This document shows positions 8,052 through 15,581 of a stretch of DNA of 58,654 nt, one piece after another (the first letter of the stretch is position 1; every line of letters begins with the position of its first letter). The position numbers and the translations under genes were made by a program. The notes beneath the pieces are model-generated. The model was given only the letters and a program-made list of their open reading frames with translations, was not told the origin of the DNA and ran no database searches. Location: the NCBI GenBank assembly GCA_947490345.1, contig CANLGL010000029.1:1-58654 (forward strand). The letters run 5' to 3'. Source of the stretch: Deltaproteobacteria bacterium (GTDB lineage: Bacteria > Myxococcota_A > UBA796 > SXON01).

Positions 8052-8836
8052 ATCAGGTGCACTCCTACAACCAGTCCACCGGCCTCCCACCGCTCGCGAG
8101 AGGCGCGCCGCTGCCAGCGCACATCAAGGTCGACCCACGCCGACATGGCGCCGGTGTCGACCACCATGCGCAGCTGTTCTGTTGGTTGAACACCGATAGT
8201 TATGGCGCACCCGTCGGCGCTGAGGTTCAAAAGCAGGCCCTCGGCTTGTACCGGGTCGATGATGCGGATGGGCCACTTCAGGCGCTCCCGCTGGCTGCCC
8301 CGGCGCTGGCCGAACGCGTCCGCGGGCGCGTCTTCGGAGGCCTTCAGCGCCTGGTCGCGCAAGAAGACGCAGTCGAGGTAGCGACTCAGCGCCTGTTCGC
8401 CGAGCTTGCTGACCAGCGCCTGCCGCGCGCCGACGTAGCGGTGCATGCTGCGGAGGTAGCGGTCCAGGAACATGCCGCGCTCGGCGTCTTCCTTGGATTC
8501 GGTGGCCGTCGGCGTGGTCGACATCTTTCGGCGCAGCGTCTCGGCGGCCGTGGCCACGTCGAGCAGATCGTCAGCACCGTGGCGGATCCACTGCAACCGC
8601 TCGCCCACCCCGACGCCGCCTTCGGACAGCGCGAAGATCGGCAACGACCCGCCGGCACGTCGGAACCTTCGGAAGATCGCCTGGGATTCCGGCCGCGCGT
8701 GGATGAGCACCCCGTCGACCTCGGTATCCGGCACTTCGCCTTCACCAACCAGGTCAATCATCCCAGCCAACGCCTCCGCCAGGGCTTCGGGAACGTGGCC
8801 GCCGAGGACCATGTACCGGGTCATGAGGTCGCGCAC
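8048..8836 (-). CDS. PilZ-domain protein with degenerate receiver-like N-terminus
   Basis: This 262-residue protein starts at GTG (an ATG four codons in, at 8824, is possible). The C-terminal 100 residues contain a PilZ-like pattern: an Arg-rich QRRGSQRERLKWPIRI entry, a beta strand and LLNLSADGCAI, corresponding to the RxxxR and D/NxSxxG elements that bind cyclic di-GMP. The N-terminal 110 residues have receiver-like alternation (VDGVLIHARPE, LPIFALSEGG) but no clear phospho-acceptor Asp. It is the first gene of the minus-strand operon and overlaps the next gene by an ATGA. A GGDEF protein that could make the ligand is encoded at 25105-26409. Confidence 0.85.
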   Translation of the reverse strand: MRDLMTRYMVLGGHVPEALAEALAGMIDLVGEGEVPDTEVDGVLIHARPESQAIFRRFRRAGGSLPIFALSEGGVGVGERLQWIRHGADDLLDVATAAETLRRKMSTTPTATESKEDAERGMFLDRYLRSMHRYVGARQALVSKLGEQALSRYLDCVFLRDQALKASEDAPADAFGQRRGSQRERLKWPIRIIDPVQAEGLLLNLSADGCAITIGVQPTEQLRMVVDTGAMSAWVDLDVRWQRRASRERWEAGGLVVGVHLI

Positions 8837-8944
8837 GTCGGGAGGCTATCACGAAGGTGGGAGCGGGTCCGTGTGGGCGCCGCCGGGCGCCCGTTGCACC
8901 GACCCCCTTCCTGGCGTAGTGTCCGCCTCGCCTCTGGAGCGCGC

Positions 8945-10702
8945 ATGTTCGACGTGAAGATCTCGGGCGGTACGGTGGTGGACGGCACGGGCGCGGCTCC
9001 ATTCCGCAGCGACGTCGGTGTCTTCGGCGGCCGCATCGTGGCGATCGGCGACCTCAGCGGGCAGGGCGCCACCGACGAGCTCGATGCCACCGGCTCGATC
9101 GTCACTCCTGGCTTCGTGGATCTGCACACCCACTACGACGGCCAGGTCACCTGGGACCCCACGCTCACGCCCAGTTCGCTGCACGGCGTCACCACGGCGG
9201 TGATGGGCAACTGCGGCGTGGGCTTCGCGCCGGTGCACACCGCCGATCGGGCAGCGCTCATCGCGCTGATGGAGGGGGTGGAGGACATTCCTGGGAGCGC
9301 CTTGGCGCAGGGGATCCGCTGGGCCTGGGAGGGGTTCCCCGGCTACCTCGACGCGCTCGCGGCGACGCCTCGCACCATCGACGTAGCGGCGCAGGTGCCT
9401 CACGACGCGCTCCGGATGTTTGTGATGCGGGAGCGCGCGGTGGCGCAGGAGGAGGCCACTGACGCCGACATCGCGGCGATGCGCGCCGCCCTGCGCGAGG
9501 CCCTGGAGGCCGGCGCCATCGGCTTCTCCACCGGTCGGACCGACAACCACCGCTCCGCGAGCGGCGCGGCAACGCCCGCGTCGGAAGCCACCGTCCGCGA
9601 GCTCACCGGGCTCGCCGACGCGTTCGCCGGCCTCGGCCACGGGGTGCTTCAGGCCGTCTCGGACTTCGACATGGCGCGAGGACCCGATCCCTTCGACGGC
9701 GAGTTTGATGTGATCGAGGCCATGGCGCGCGCCGCGCACGGCCACCCCACCTCGCTTTCGCTCATGCAACGCGACGGCGACCCGACGCAGTGGACGCGTA
9801 TTCTCGCGCGGGCCGAAGTCGCCGCCGCGGACGGCGTGCCAATGCACGTACAAGTCGCGCCGCGCGGGATCGGCGTGCTCATCGGTCTGACGGCCACCTT
9901 CCACCCCTTCATGGGCAAGCCGTCCTACCTCGCCATCGCGGGACTCCCTCTGGTCGAGCGCGTTGCCGCCATGCGGGACGCAGCGCTTCGGGAGCGCATC
10001 CTCTCCGAGCCCAGCCAGGCCCTCGCCGGCGACGGCAGCGCGATTCCCCCGCTGGTCGACCGCCTGCTCGCCATCATCGATCAGGTCGCGTTCAAGATCT
10101 TCCGCCTCGGCGACGTGCCCGACTACGAGCCGGGCGTCGCCGACTCGATCGGCGCGAAGGCCCGCGCCACTGGCCGCGCGCCGCTGTCGGTGCTCTACGA
10201 CGCCCTCTTGGAGAAGGAGGGCGCCGAGCTGCTCTATTTCCCCATCTTCAACTATCAGGCCTTCAACCTGGACGCGGTGGGTCAGATGATGAACCACCCC
10301 CTTGCCCTCCCTGGCCTGAGCGACGGCGGCGCGCACGTGGGCACCATCTGCGACGCGAGCTTCCCCACCTACTTGCTGAGCCACTGGGCGCGCGACCGCG
10401 AGGCGGGCCGCTGGTCCGTGCAGCGCGCAGTCCACTTCCTCACCGGCCGACCCGCCGCCTTCCTCGGCCTCCGCGACCGCGGGCTGCTCCACGTGGGCCT
10501 GCGCGCCGACGTCAATGTGATCGACCACGCGGCGCTGCAGTTGCATCGCCCGCGCATGGTGCAGGACCTGCCCGGAGGCGGCCAGCGGCTGCTCCAGGAC
10601 GCCACCGGCTACCGCGCCACCTTCGTCAACGGCGTGGCGATCGCTCGCGACGGACGGCTCACCGGCGCGCTCCCTGGCGGACTCCTGCGCGCGGGCGCGT
10701 GA
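8945..10702 (+). CDS. N-acyl-D-amino-acid deacylase-family amidohydrolase
   Basis: This 585-residue cytoplasmic metal-dependent hydrolase would release D-amino acids from N-acyl-D-amino acids or cleave a related amide. The first 60 residues form the composite beta domain ([19 protein letters not shown]). The [12 protein letters not shown] metal site follows at about residue 62, then [17 protein letters not shown] with the conserved Cys. The C-terminal part ends with the [10 protein letters not shown] and [11 protein letters not shown] strings of this family. The frame is open upstream to 8057, but homology starts at MFDVKISGG, so the ATG at 8945 was chosen. The stop overlaps the GTG of the TauE-type gene (GTGA), linking hydrolysis with transport of a small anion or product. 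Confidence 0.93.
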   Translation: MFDVKISGGTVVDGTGAAPFRSDVGVFGGRIVAIGDLSGQGATDELDATGSIVTPGFVDLHTHYDGQVTWDPTLTPSSLHGVTTAVMGNCGVGFAPVHTADRAALIALMEGVEDIPGSALAQGIRWAWEGFPGYLDALAATPRTIDVAAQVPHDALRMFVMRERAVAQEEATDADIAAMRAALREALEAGAIGFSTGRTDNHRSASGAATPASEATVRELTGLADAFAGLGHGVLQAVSDFDMARGPDPFDGEFDVIEAMARAAHGHPTSLSLMQRDGDPTQWTRILARAEVAAADGVPMHVQVAPRGIGVLIGLTATFHPFMGKPSYLAIAGLPLVERVAAMRDAALRERILSEPSQALAGDGSAIPPLVDRLLAIIDQVAFKIFRLGDVPDYEPGVADSIGAKARATGRAPLSVLYDALLEKEGAELLYFPIFNYQAFNLDAVGQMMNHPLALPGLSDGGAHVGTICDASFPTYLLSHWARDREAGRWSVQRAVHFLTGRPAAFLGLRDRGLLHVGLRADVNVIDHAALQLHRPRMVQDLPGGGQRLLQDATGYRATFVNGVAIARDGRLTGALPGGLLRAGA

Positions 10703-11427
10703 ATCCGGCGTTCTTCGCAATCGTCGTGCTGGCGGTTGCAGTGGAGGCGGCCGCCGGCTTCGGCGCCACCGTCATCACTGTGACGTTGGCGAGCCACCTG
10801 CTTCCCCTCGACGAGGTCCTCGCCACCTTCATGCCGGTCAACGTGGTGTTGGCACTGTGGATCCTGGCGCGGAACCGCGCGCTCGTGGATCGGCGGCTGC
10901 TGTTCCGGCGCATCCTCCCGACGATGGGGCTGGGCTTCCTGGTGGGGCTGCTGCTCGTCGATCGGCTCGGCCATCCCTACCTCAAAGCAACCTTTGGCCT
11001 CCTCGTGGTGGGGCTTGCCGCGGGGGAGCTGATCGGGGCGCACGAGGCGCCGCCGCCGAGCCCGTTCGCGGCGCGGACAGCCCTCCTCGGGGCAGGGCTG
11101 ATCCACGGCCTGTTCGCTTGTGGGGGACCCCTACTCGTGTGGGTGGTGGGGCGGGAGCTGCCCGACAAGGGGCGGTTCCGCGCGACCCTGCAGGCCGTTT
11201 GGTTGGGCCTGGGCGTGCTGCTGCTCGTGCGGTACGCGCTGGCCGAGAGCCTCACCGCCACGACCTTGGGGCACTCGGCGTGGCTGCTGCTCGCGCTGGT
11301 GGTCGCGCTGCCGATCGGGGAAGCGGTGCACCGCCGCATCGCCCCGGCCCCGTTTCGACGCGCGGTGTTCAGCCTGCTCTTGTTTGCGGGGGGGGCGCTG
11401 GCGGTACGGGCGGTGCTGCCCAGTTGA
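10699..11427 (+). CDS. TauE/SafE-family membrane transporter
   Basis: The predicted product is an inner-membrane protein of 242 residues with about seven or eight hydrophobic segments and the duplicated half pattern of TauE/SafE (DUF81) permeases. The first half contains EAAAGFGATVITVTLASHLL and the second half repeats a Gly-rich GLIHGLFACGGPLLVWVVG segment. The family is implicated in export or uptake of sulfonates and other organic anions; the substrate here is unknown. The GTG start at 10699 overlaps the deacylase stop by four bases, so the two genes are translationally coupled. Confidence 0.9.
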   Translation: MNPAFFAIVVLAVAVEAAAGFGATVITVTLASHLLPLDEVLATFMPVNVVLALWILARNRALVDRRLLFRRILPTMGLGFLVGLLLVDRLGHPYLKATFGLLVVGLAAGELIGAHEAPPPSPFAARTALLGAGLIHGLFACGGPLLVWVVGRELPDKGRFRATLQAVWLGLGVLLLVRYALAESLTATTLGHSAWLLLALVVALPIGEAVHRRIAPAPFRRAVFSLLLFAGGALAVRAVLPS

Positions 11428-11443
11428 GGCGCCGACGGGGTCC

Positions 11444-12075
11444 CTACCCCCGCCGCTGCCCCGCCCAACCCCAAAGCCCGACGAACCCGGCCCCGGCGAT
11501 GACCACGCTGGTGCCGGGAAACTCGTCCTCGAAGGACCCCTCCGACTGCAGGTAGATCACGGTGTCGGCCTCGGTCTGGTCGGCGCTGTCTGCGTATTCG
11601 GGGTCGATCGTGTTGACGCTGGGCGTGGTCATCGCGTCGTAGCGGGTGAGCCAACCGGCCACGCCGGCGGTGTCGATTGGCCCCGAGAATGCGAGCCACT
11701 GGCGACGCTCGGAGTCGCCGTGGTGGAGGAGCAGCTCCTGATACAAGCCGCCGGGATCGACGACGCCCCCGCGCAACTGCAGGCCGCGTCTGTCGCGATC
11801 GCTGGATCAACATCGACCAACGGCTGAGAGGCGGCGAGGAGCGCGTCGAGCACCTCGCCGTCGCTCTCGTTCACGTCGGCGATGCTGCCGGACACCGCGA
11901 GGACCCACGCGAAGTCGGCGGCGTCGCCTTCGTAGCGGGCGCGGTAGGTCACGGTGATGCTGTTGGCACCGAGCTGGAAGAGGGCTTGCTGCGCGTCGGA
12001 GGCGGCCAGGGCCCCGGCCGTGGGGGCGAATCCACCGCAGGCGAAGGCGGCGCGGACGAGGAAAAGGATGAGCAT
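11444..12075 (-). pseudogene. Exported DUF2330-like protein, split by a one-base frameshift
   Basis: The 5' part (12075 to about 11770) encodes a signal peptide (MLILFLVRAAFACGGFAP) followed by a DUF2330-like start with ALFQLGANSITVTYRA and DFAWVLAVSG. The protein then continues in another frame (about 11776 to 11444) with VVDPGGLYQELLLHHGDSE and AFSGPIDTAGVAGWL. The family's Cys pair (CSC) lies right at the break. On the plus strand a run of five C sits at 11766-11770; a sixth C would join the frames as AGGVVDPGG. The C-terminus has a short hydrophobic segment and GQRRG, a sorting-tail-like end. It could be a true frameshift or a homopolymer consensus error. Confidence 0.75.
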
Positions 12076-12190
12076 GCGCCAAGGCTAAGCTCGCGGCGGT
12101 CACGCGATGCGGTCGAGGCGTCGTCTATGGAGCGGATGGAGTCAGAGCATCGCCCACAGCGCGCTGCGGATCGGTTAGCCGCGGCCCGCC

Positions 12191-13762
12191 ATGGAAGCGC
12201 TCGAAACTCTCGCGTACGAAGCTGGGCGTCGCCGGACGTTCGCGATCATCTCGCATCCCGACGCGGGCAAGACCACGCTGACGGAGAAGTTGCTCTTGTA
12301 CAGCGGCGCCATCCACATCGCCGGGGCGGTCAAGTCGCGCAAGGCCAGTCGTCACGCGGTGAGCGACTGGATGAAGATGGAGCAGGAGCGTGGGATTTCA
12401 ATCACCAGCTCGGTGCTCCAGTTCGACTATCGGGGCCGGCGGCTGAACCTGCTGGACACTCCCGGTCATGCGGACTTTTCTGAGGACACCTACCGGGTGC
12501 TTGCGGCCGTCGACTGCGCGGTGATGCTCATCGACAATAGCAAGGGTGTCGAGGATCGAACTCGGAAGTTGTTCGATGTGTGTCGGATGCGTGGCATCCC
12601 GGTGCTCACGCTCATCAACAAGTGCGACCGCGATGGCATCGAGCCCCTGACGCTCTTGGATGACGTCGGAAAGGCGCTGGGTATCGAGTGCGCACCGGTG
12701 AACTGGCCCGTGGGCAGCGGCCGCGAGTTCGTAGGGGTCTACGACCGGAATACGGGAAAGGTCCTTCGTTTCGGTCCCGGAAAGGGGACGGAGCTGGTGG
12801 AGTTCGAGGCGATCGACCCATCCGAGCTGCCGGACCGGCTTCGCGGGCAGCTCGAAGAGGACAAGGAGCTTCTGGACGCGGCTGGGGACACCTTTGACCG
12901 TGAGCGCTTCCTCGCGGGCGCCCAGACGCCGGTGTTCTTCGCATCGGCGCACAACAACTTTGGCGTGCAGCCCTTCCTCGAAGCGATGATCGAGATGGCG
13001 CCGGGCCCCCGACAGCGGCCGTGTACGGGCGTGGACCGCGCCCCGGAGGACCCCCGCTTCTCGGGGTTCATCTTCAAGATTCAGGCGAATATGAACCCCC
13101 GCCACCGGGACCGGGTCGCCTTCCTGCGCATCCAGAGCGGGCGTTTCGAGCGCGCAATGGAGGTCGTCGTCCACCGCACCGGGCAGACGCTTAAGCTCAG
13201 CAAACCGCACACCTTCCTTGGCAGCGAGCGCGAATTGCTCGATGAGGCCTGGCCTGGCGACGTGGTCGGTCTCTTCGACCCCGGCGAGCTGCGCATCGGC
13301 GACACGCTCTACGTGGGACCTCGCGTGGAGTACCAAGGCATCCCGAGGTTTGCACCAGAGTATTTTGCCCGGGTCAAGTTGAAGGACCCGATGCGGCGCA
13401 AGCACCTCTCGGCCGGCTTGCAACAGCTCAGCGCCGAAGGAGCGATCCAGCTTTTCACCCGTCCGGAGCTGGGTGATCAGGACCCGTTCCTGGGCGCGGT
13501 CGGGCAACTCCAGTTCGAGGTCTTGCTGCATCGGCTCGAAAACGAGTACGGGGTCAAGTCGATCCTCGATCCTGCACCGTTCCGCTTGGCGCGTTGGATT
13601 CGTGGCGATGCAGGGTTGGCGTGGATGAAAGCCCGTCGCGACTACACCATCGTCGAGGACCGGCACGGGCGGCCGGTCGTCCTCGGCGAGTCGCCGTGGC
13701 CCTTGCAGTACGCCCTGCGTGAGAATCCAGGGTTGGAGCTTCTTGAGGTTGAGCCGCTCTGA
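12191..13762 (+). CDS. prfC: Peptide chain release factor 3
   Basis: RF3 is a translational GTPase that removes RF1/RF2 from the ribosome after termination. The 523-residue length is normal. The GTPase domain shows all G motifs: G1 SHPDAGKTTLTEKL (residues about 21-34), the switch II DTPGHADFSEDTYR and G4 NKCDR. The KSRKASRHAVSDWMKMEQ and ERGISITSSV segments are RF3-typical and exclude EF-G. The C-terminal half has AVGQLQFEVLLHRLENEYG. The gene stands alone on the plus strand between the frameshifted gene and a repeat-rich region. There is no strong Shine-Dalgarno in front of the ATG. Confidence 0.98.
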   Translation: MEALETLAYEAGRRRTFAIISHPDAGKTTLTEKLLLYSGAIHIAGAVKSRKASRHAVSDWMKMEQERGISITSSVLQFDYRGRRLNLLDTPGHADFSEDTYRVLAAVDCAVMLIDNSKGVEDRTRKLFDVCRMRGIPVLTLINKCDRDGIEPLTLLDDVGKALGIECAPVNWPVGSGREFVGVYDRNTGKVLRFGPGKGTELVEFEAIDPSELPDRLRGQLEEDKELLDAAGDTFDRERFLAGAQTPVFFASAHNNFGVQPFLEAMIEMAPGPRQRPCTGVDRAPEDPRFSGFIFKIQANMNPRHRDRVAFLRIQSGRFERAMEVVVHRTGQTLKLSKPHTFLGSERELLDEAWPGDVVGLFDPGELRIGDTLYVGPRVEYQGIPRFAPEYFARVKLKDPMRRKHLSAGLQQLSAEGAIQLFTRPELGDQDPFLGAVGQLQFEVLLHRLENEYGVKSILDPAPFRLARWIRGDAGLAWMKARRDYTIVEDRHGRPVVLGESPWPLQYALRENPGLELLEVEPL

Positions 13763-13926
13763 TCCTTGAGGGGGAAGGAGCGGAGCCGGCGGAGGGAGGC
13801 GGAGGGCAGCGGATTTTCGCGCCGAGGCCTCGCCCGCGATCGGGCCCGCCGCCGCAGCGACGGCTACAACTCGCGAGGTGGCGGCTCAATGCGTATGCAG
13901 ATGGCTCAGCCGGTCCGGCCAGGCGC

Positions 13927-14284
13927 TCACCCCGTACAAGTCGGGCCGTGTCGCCCCACTCGTCGAATTGTGCGGGGGGCGCATGCGTGCGCGCGCGCCC
14001 GACGGCTCACGGGCGTGTCGCGACACCATCGTGATACACCCTCAATGCTGGACGAACGCCAACTCTTAGAGCGGCCCTCAGGCGCCCCGCCGCGACCGGC
14101 TCCGCCACTCGGCGCACCTCGCCGGTTCACCCCGTACAAGTCGGGCAGTGTCGCCCCACTCGTCGAATTGTGCGGGGGGCGCATGCGTGCGCGCGCGCCC
14201 GACGGCTCACGGGCGTGTCGCGACACCATCGTGATACACCCTCAATGCTGGACGAACGCCAACTCTTAGAGCGGCCCTCAGGCG
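13927..14284 (+). repeat. 158-bp direct repeat, two copies 200 bp apart
   Basis: Copies at 13927-14084 and 14127-14284 are nearly identical; I see one substitution (GGGCCGTG against GGGCAGTG). Both contain the perfect 12-bp palindrome GTGTCGCGACAC, a GC-alternating GCATGCGTGCGCGCGCGC run and end with TTAGAGCGGCCCTCAGGCG. The near identity implies a recent duplication or ongoing homogenisation. I recognise no known insertion sequence. Confidence 0.95.
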
Positions 14285-14326
14285 TAGTGGCCCTCTGCCG
14301 CGAGCGGGGGCGTAGCCGCGGCGACT

Positions 14327-14523
14327 ATCCCCCCTCAAAGGCGCGCCTCTGGGGAGTATGGTGGACAAAAAGCGCGTCTTTCGGCACTGCAACGGCAGGC
14401 GTCGGCGGGCGGCACGGACGAAGCTGCCTTTTTCGGTTGGGATTTTCGGCGCGCAGACGTTGGTGCGGTCGGGACGCACTTTTTGAGCGGGATACTCCTT
14501 CAGGGCGCGCGTTTGGAGGGGGA
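14327..14523. repeat. Imperfect inverted repeat of about 200 bp (fold-back element)
   Basis: The left arm (about 14327-14393) and the reverse complement of the right arm (about 14459-14523) share the order ATCCCCC, CAAA, CGCGC, GGAGTAT, CAAAAAG, GCGTC, GCAC and CAACG with scattered mismatches. The centre is about 65 bases. It could be a MITE-like transposon remnant or a structured RNA. No flanking target duplication was identified. Confidence 0.7.
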
Positions 14524-14605
14524 TGCTCGGTTGCACGGCCAACGGCGGCCGCCCGCCGCCCGCCGATCGGTGGTTGTCGAAGGTGTTGGCGGGCTATGCA
14601 GCCGC

Positions 14606-15571
14606 GTGCCGCGTCGCCTCCTCATTTTGATCGCCGTGGCCGCGGGCTTGTTGGCGCTTGCGGTCTGGGCGCGGGCGCGCGACGTAGGCTCGCCGTCCGG
14701 GGGGTGGTCGCCCCCTCGGCTGGCGTTCGGCGAGCGCCGGGCGGGGGGTGCGGTCCCCGGAGATCCGCAGTTGGACTGGGGCGTCGTGTCGTGCACCGTG
14801 GACGAGGCGTTGGGCGAGGACCCCGGGCGACTGCTCGCGCGCAACGAGGAGGATGGCACCGCCGTTTCAGCGGCGTCAGGCCGCACGCTCACCCTCACCC
14901 TGGCCCCTGGCGAGTGGCACGTCACCTGGCGCGGCGCCGGCATCGGGCGGCAGACGCAGTCACGACGGTTGGGACTCGTGGAACTGGACGAGGGACAGGT
15001 GGAGCGCTGCATCATTGGCGGATCGGGGTGGACGGTGAGCGGGAATGTTCTGGACGACCGGGGCGAGCCGGAGGTTGGCGCCATCGTCGAGGGTTGCGAC
15101 GCCGAGGTGCTTTCGGGGGAGGCGGGTCGCTTCGCGCTCACGGTCACGCGCGGCGACTGCCTCGTCCGCGCCTGGTCGACGGACGGGCTCCTCCGCCGGC
15201 CGAGCGAGCCCCTTTATTTCGACGCCTTCGACCCCCCGGTGAGCCCGACCTTTCGCGTGCCGGGCGGCGAGATCGGCGGGGTGGGGCTCGGACTCCTCGG
15301 CTCCGCCGAGGGGCTGCATGTGAACCTCGTCGCCCCCGGCGGCCCGGGCGACCTCGCGGACGTGGCGCTCGGCGACATCATCGTCGCGGTCGACGGCGCC
15401 GCGACCGCAGGCTGGAGCGTCGTTCACGGCGTGGAAGTGATCACCGGGACGCCGGGAACGCGCATCCGGCTACGGATTCGGCGCGGCACGGAAGAGTCGG
15501 AGCTCGACCTCGTGCGCGCGCGGATCGGGGACACCAACAGCGTGGTGGTAGACACCGGTAGCCCCGAATGA
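14606..15571 (+). CDS. Membrane-anchored PDZ-domain protein
   Basis: The product is a protein of about 321 residues. PRRLLILIAVAAGLLALAV at the N-terminus is a signal anchor or signal peptide. The middle, from about residue 140, looks like a carboxypeptidase-regulatory/CNA-type beta-sandwich (WTVSGNVLDDRGEPEVGAIV) with two nearby cysteines. The last 90 residues are a PDZ domain (GGVGLGLL, VAPGGPGDLADVALGDIIVA and VDGAATAGWS). No protease domain is attached, so it is probably a periplasmic binding or scaffold protein. The start is uncertain: TTG 14483 and GTG 14570 are in frame upstream, but the former lies inside an inverted-repeat arm. It converges with the TonB-dependent receptor gene. Confidence 0.78.
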   Translation: MPRRLLILIAVAAGLLALAVWARARDVGSPSGGWSPPRLAFGERRAGGAVPGDPQLDWGVVSCTVDEALGEDPGRLLARNEEDGTAVSAASGRTLTLTLAPGEWHVTWRGAGIGRQTQSRRLGLVELDEGQVERCIIGGSGWTVSGNVLDDRGEPEVGAIVEGCDAEVLSGEAGRFALTVTRGDCLVRAWSTDGLLRRPSEPLYFDAFDPPVSPTFRVPGGEIGGVGLGLLGSAEGLHVNLVAPGGPGDLADVALGDIIVAVDGAATAGWSVVHGVEVITGTPGTRIRLRIRRGTEESELDLVRARIGDTNSVVVDTGSPE

Positions 15572-15581
15572 GCGGCGGCAC

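Larger units (their letters stand above)
13763..14605. other. Gene-free region with direct and inverted repeats
   Basis: Apart from the possible upstream start codons of the PDZ gene (TTG 14483, GTG 14570) no coding sequence is convincing here. The region is composed of a 158-bp direct repeat and, after it, a ~200-bp imperfect inverted repeat, both given separately. Small open frames inside the direct repeat are duplicated with it and have no recognisable product. Confidence 0.65.

Noticed and set aside
8849..10720. A 623-codon minus-strand frame opposite the deacylase gene
   Set aside because: It mirrors the plus-strand gene codon for codon, has repetitive Gly/Arg/His composition and no start signal or motif.
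12398..13666. A 422-codon minus-strand frame opposite prfC
   Set aside because: prfC is unambiguous on the plus strand; the opposite frame is a GC-driven shadow.
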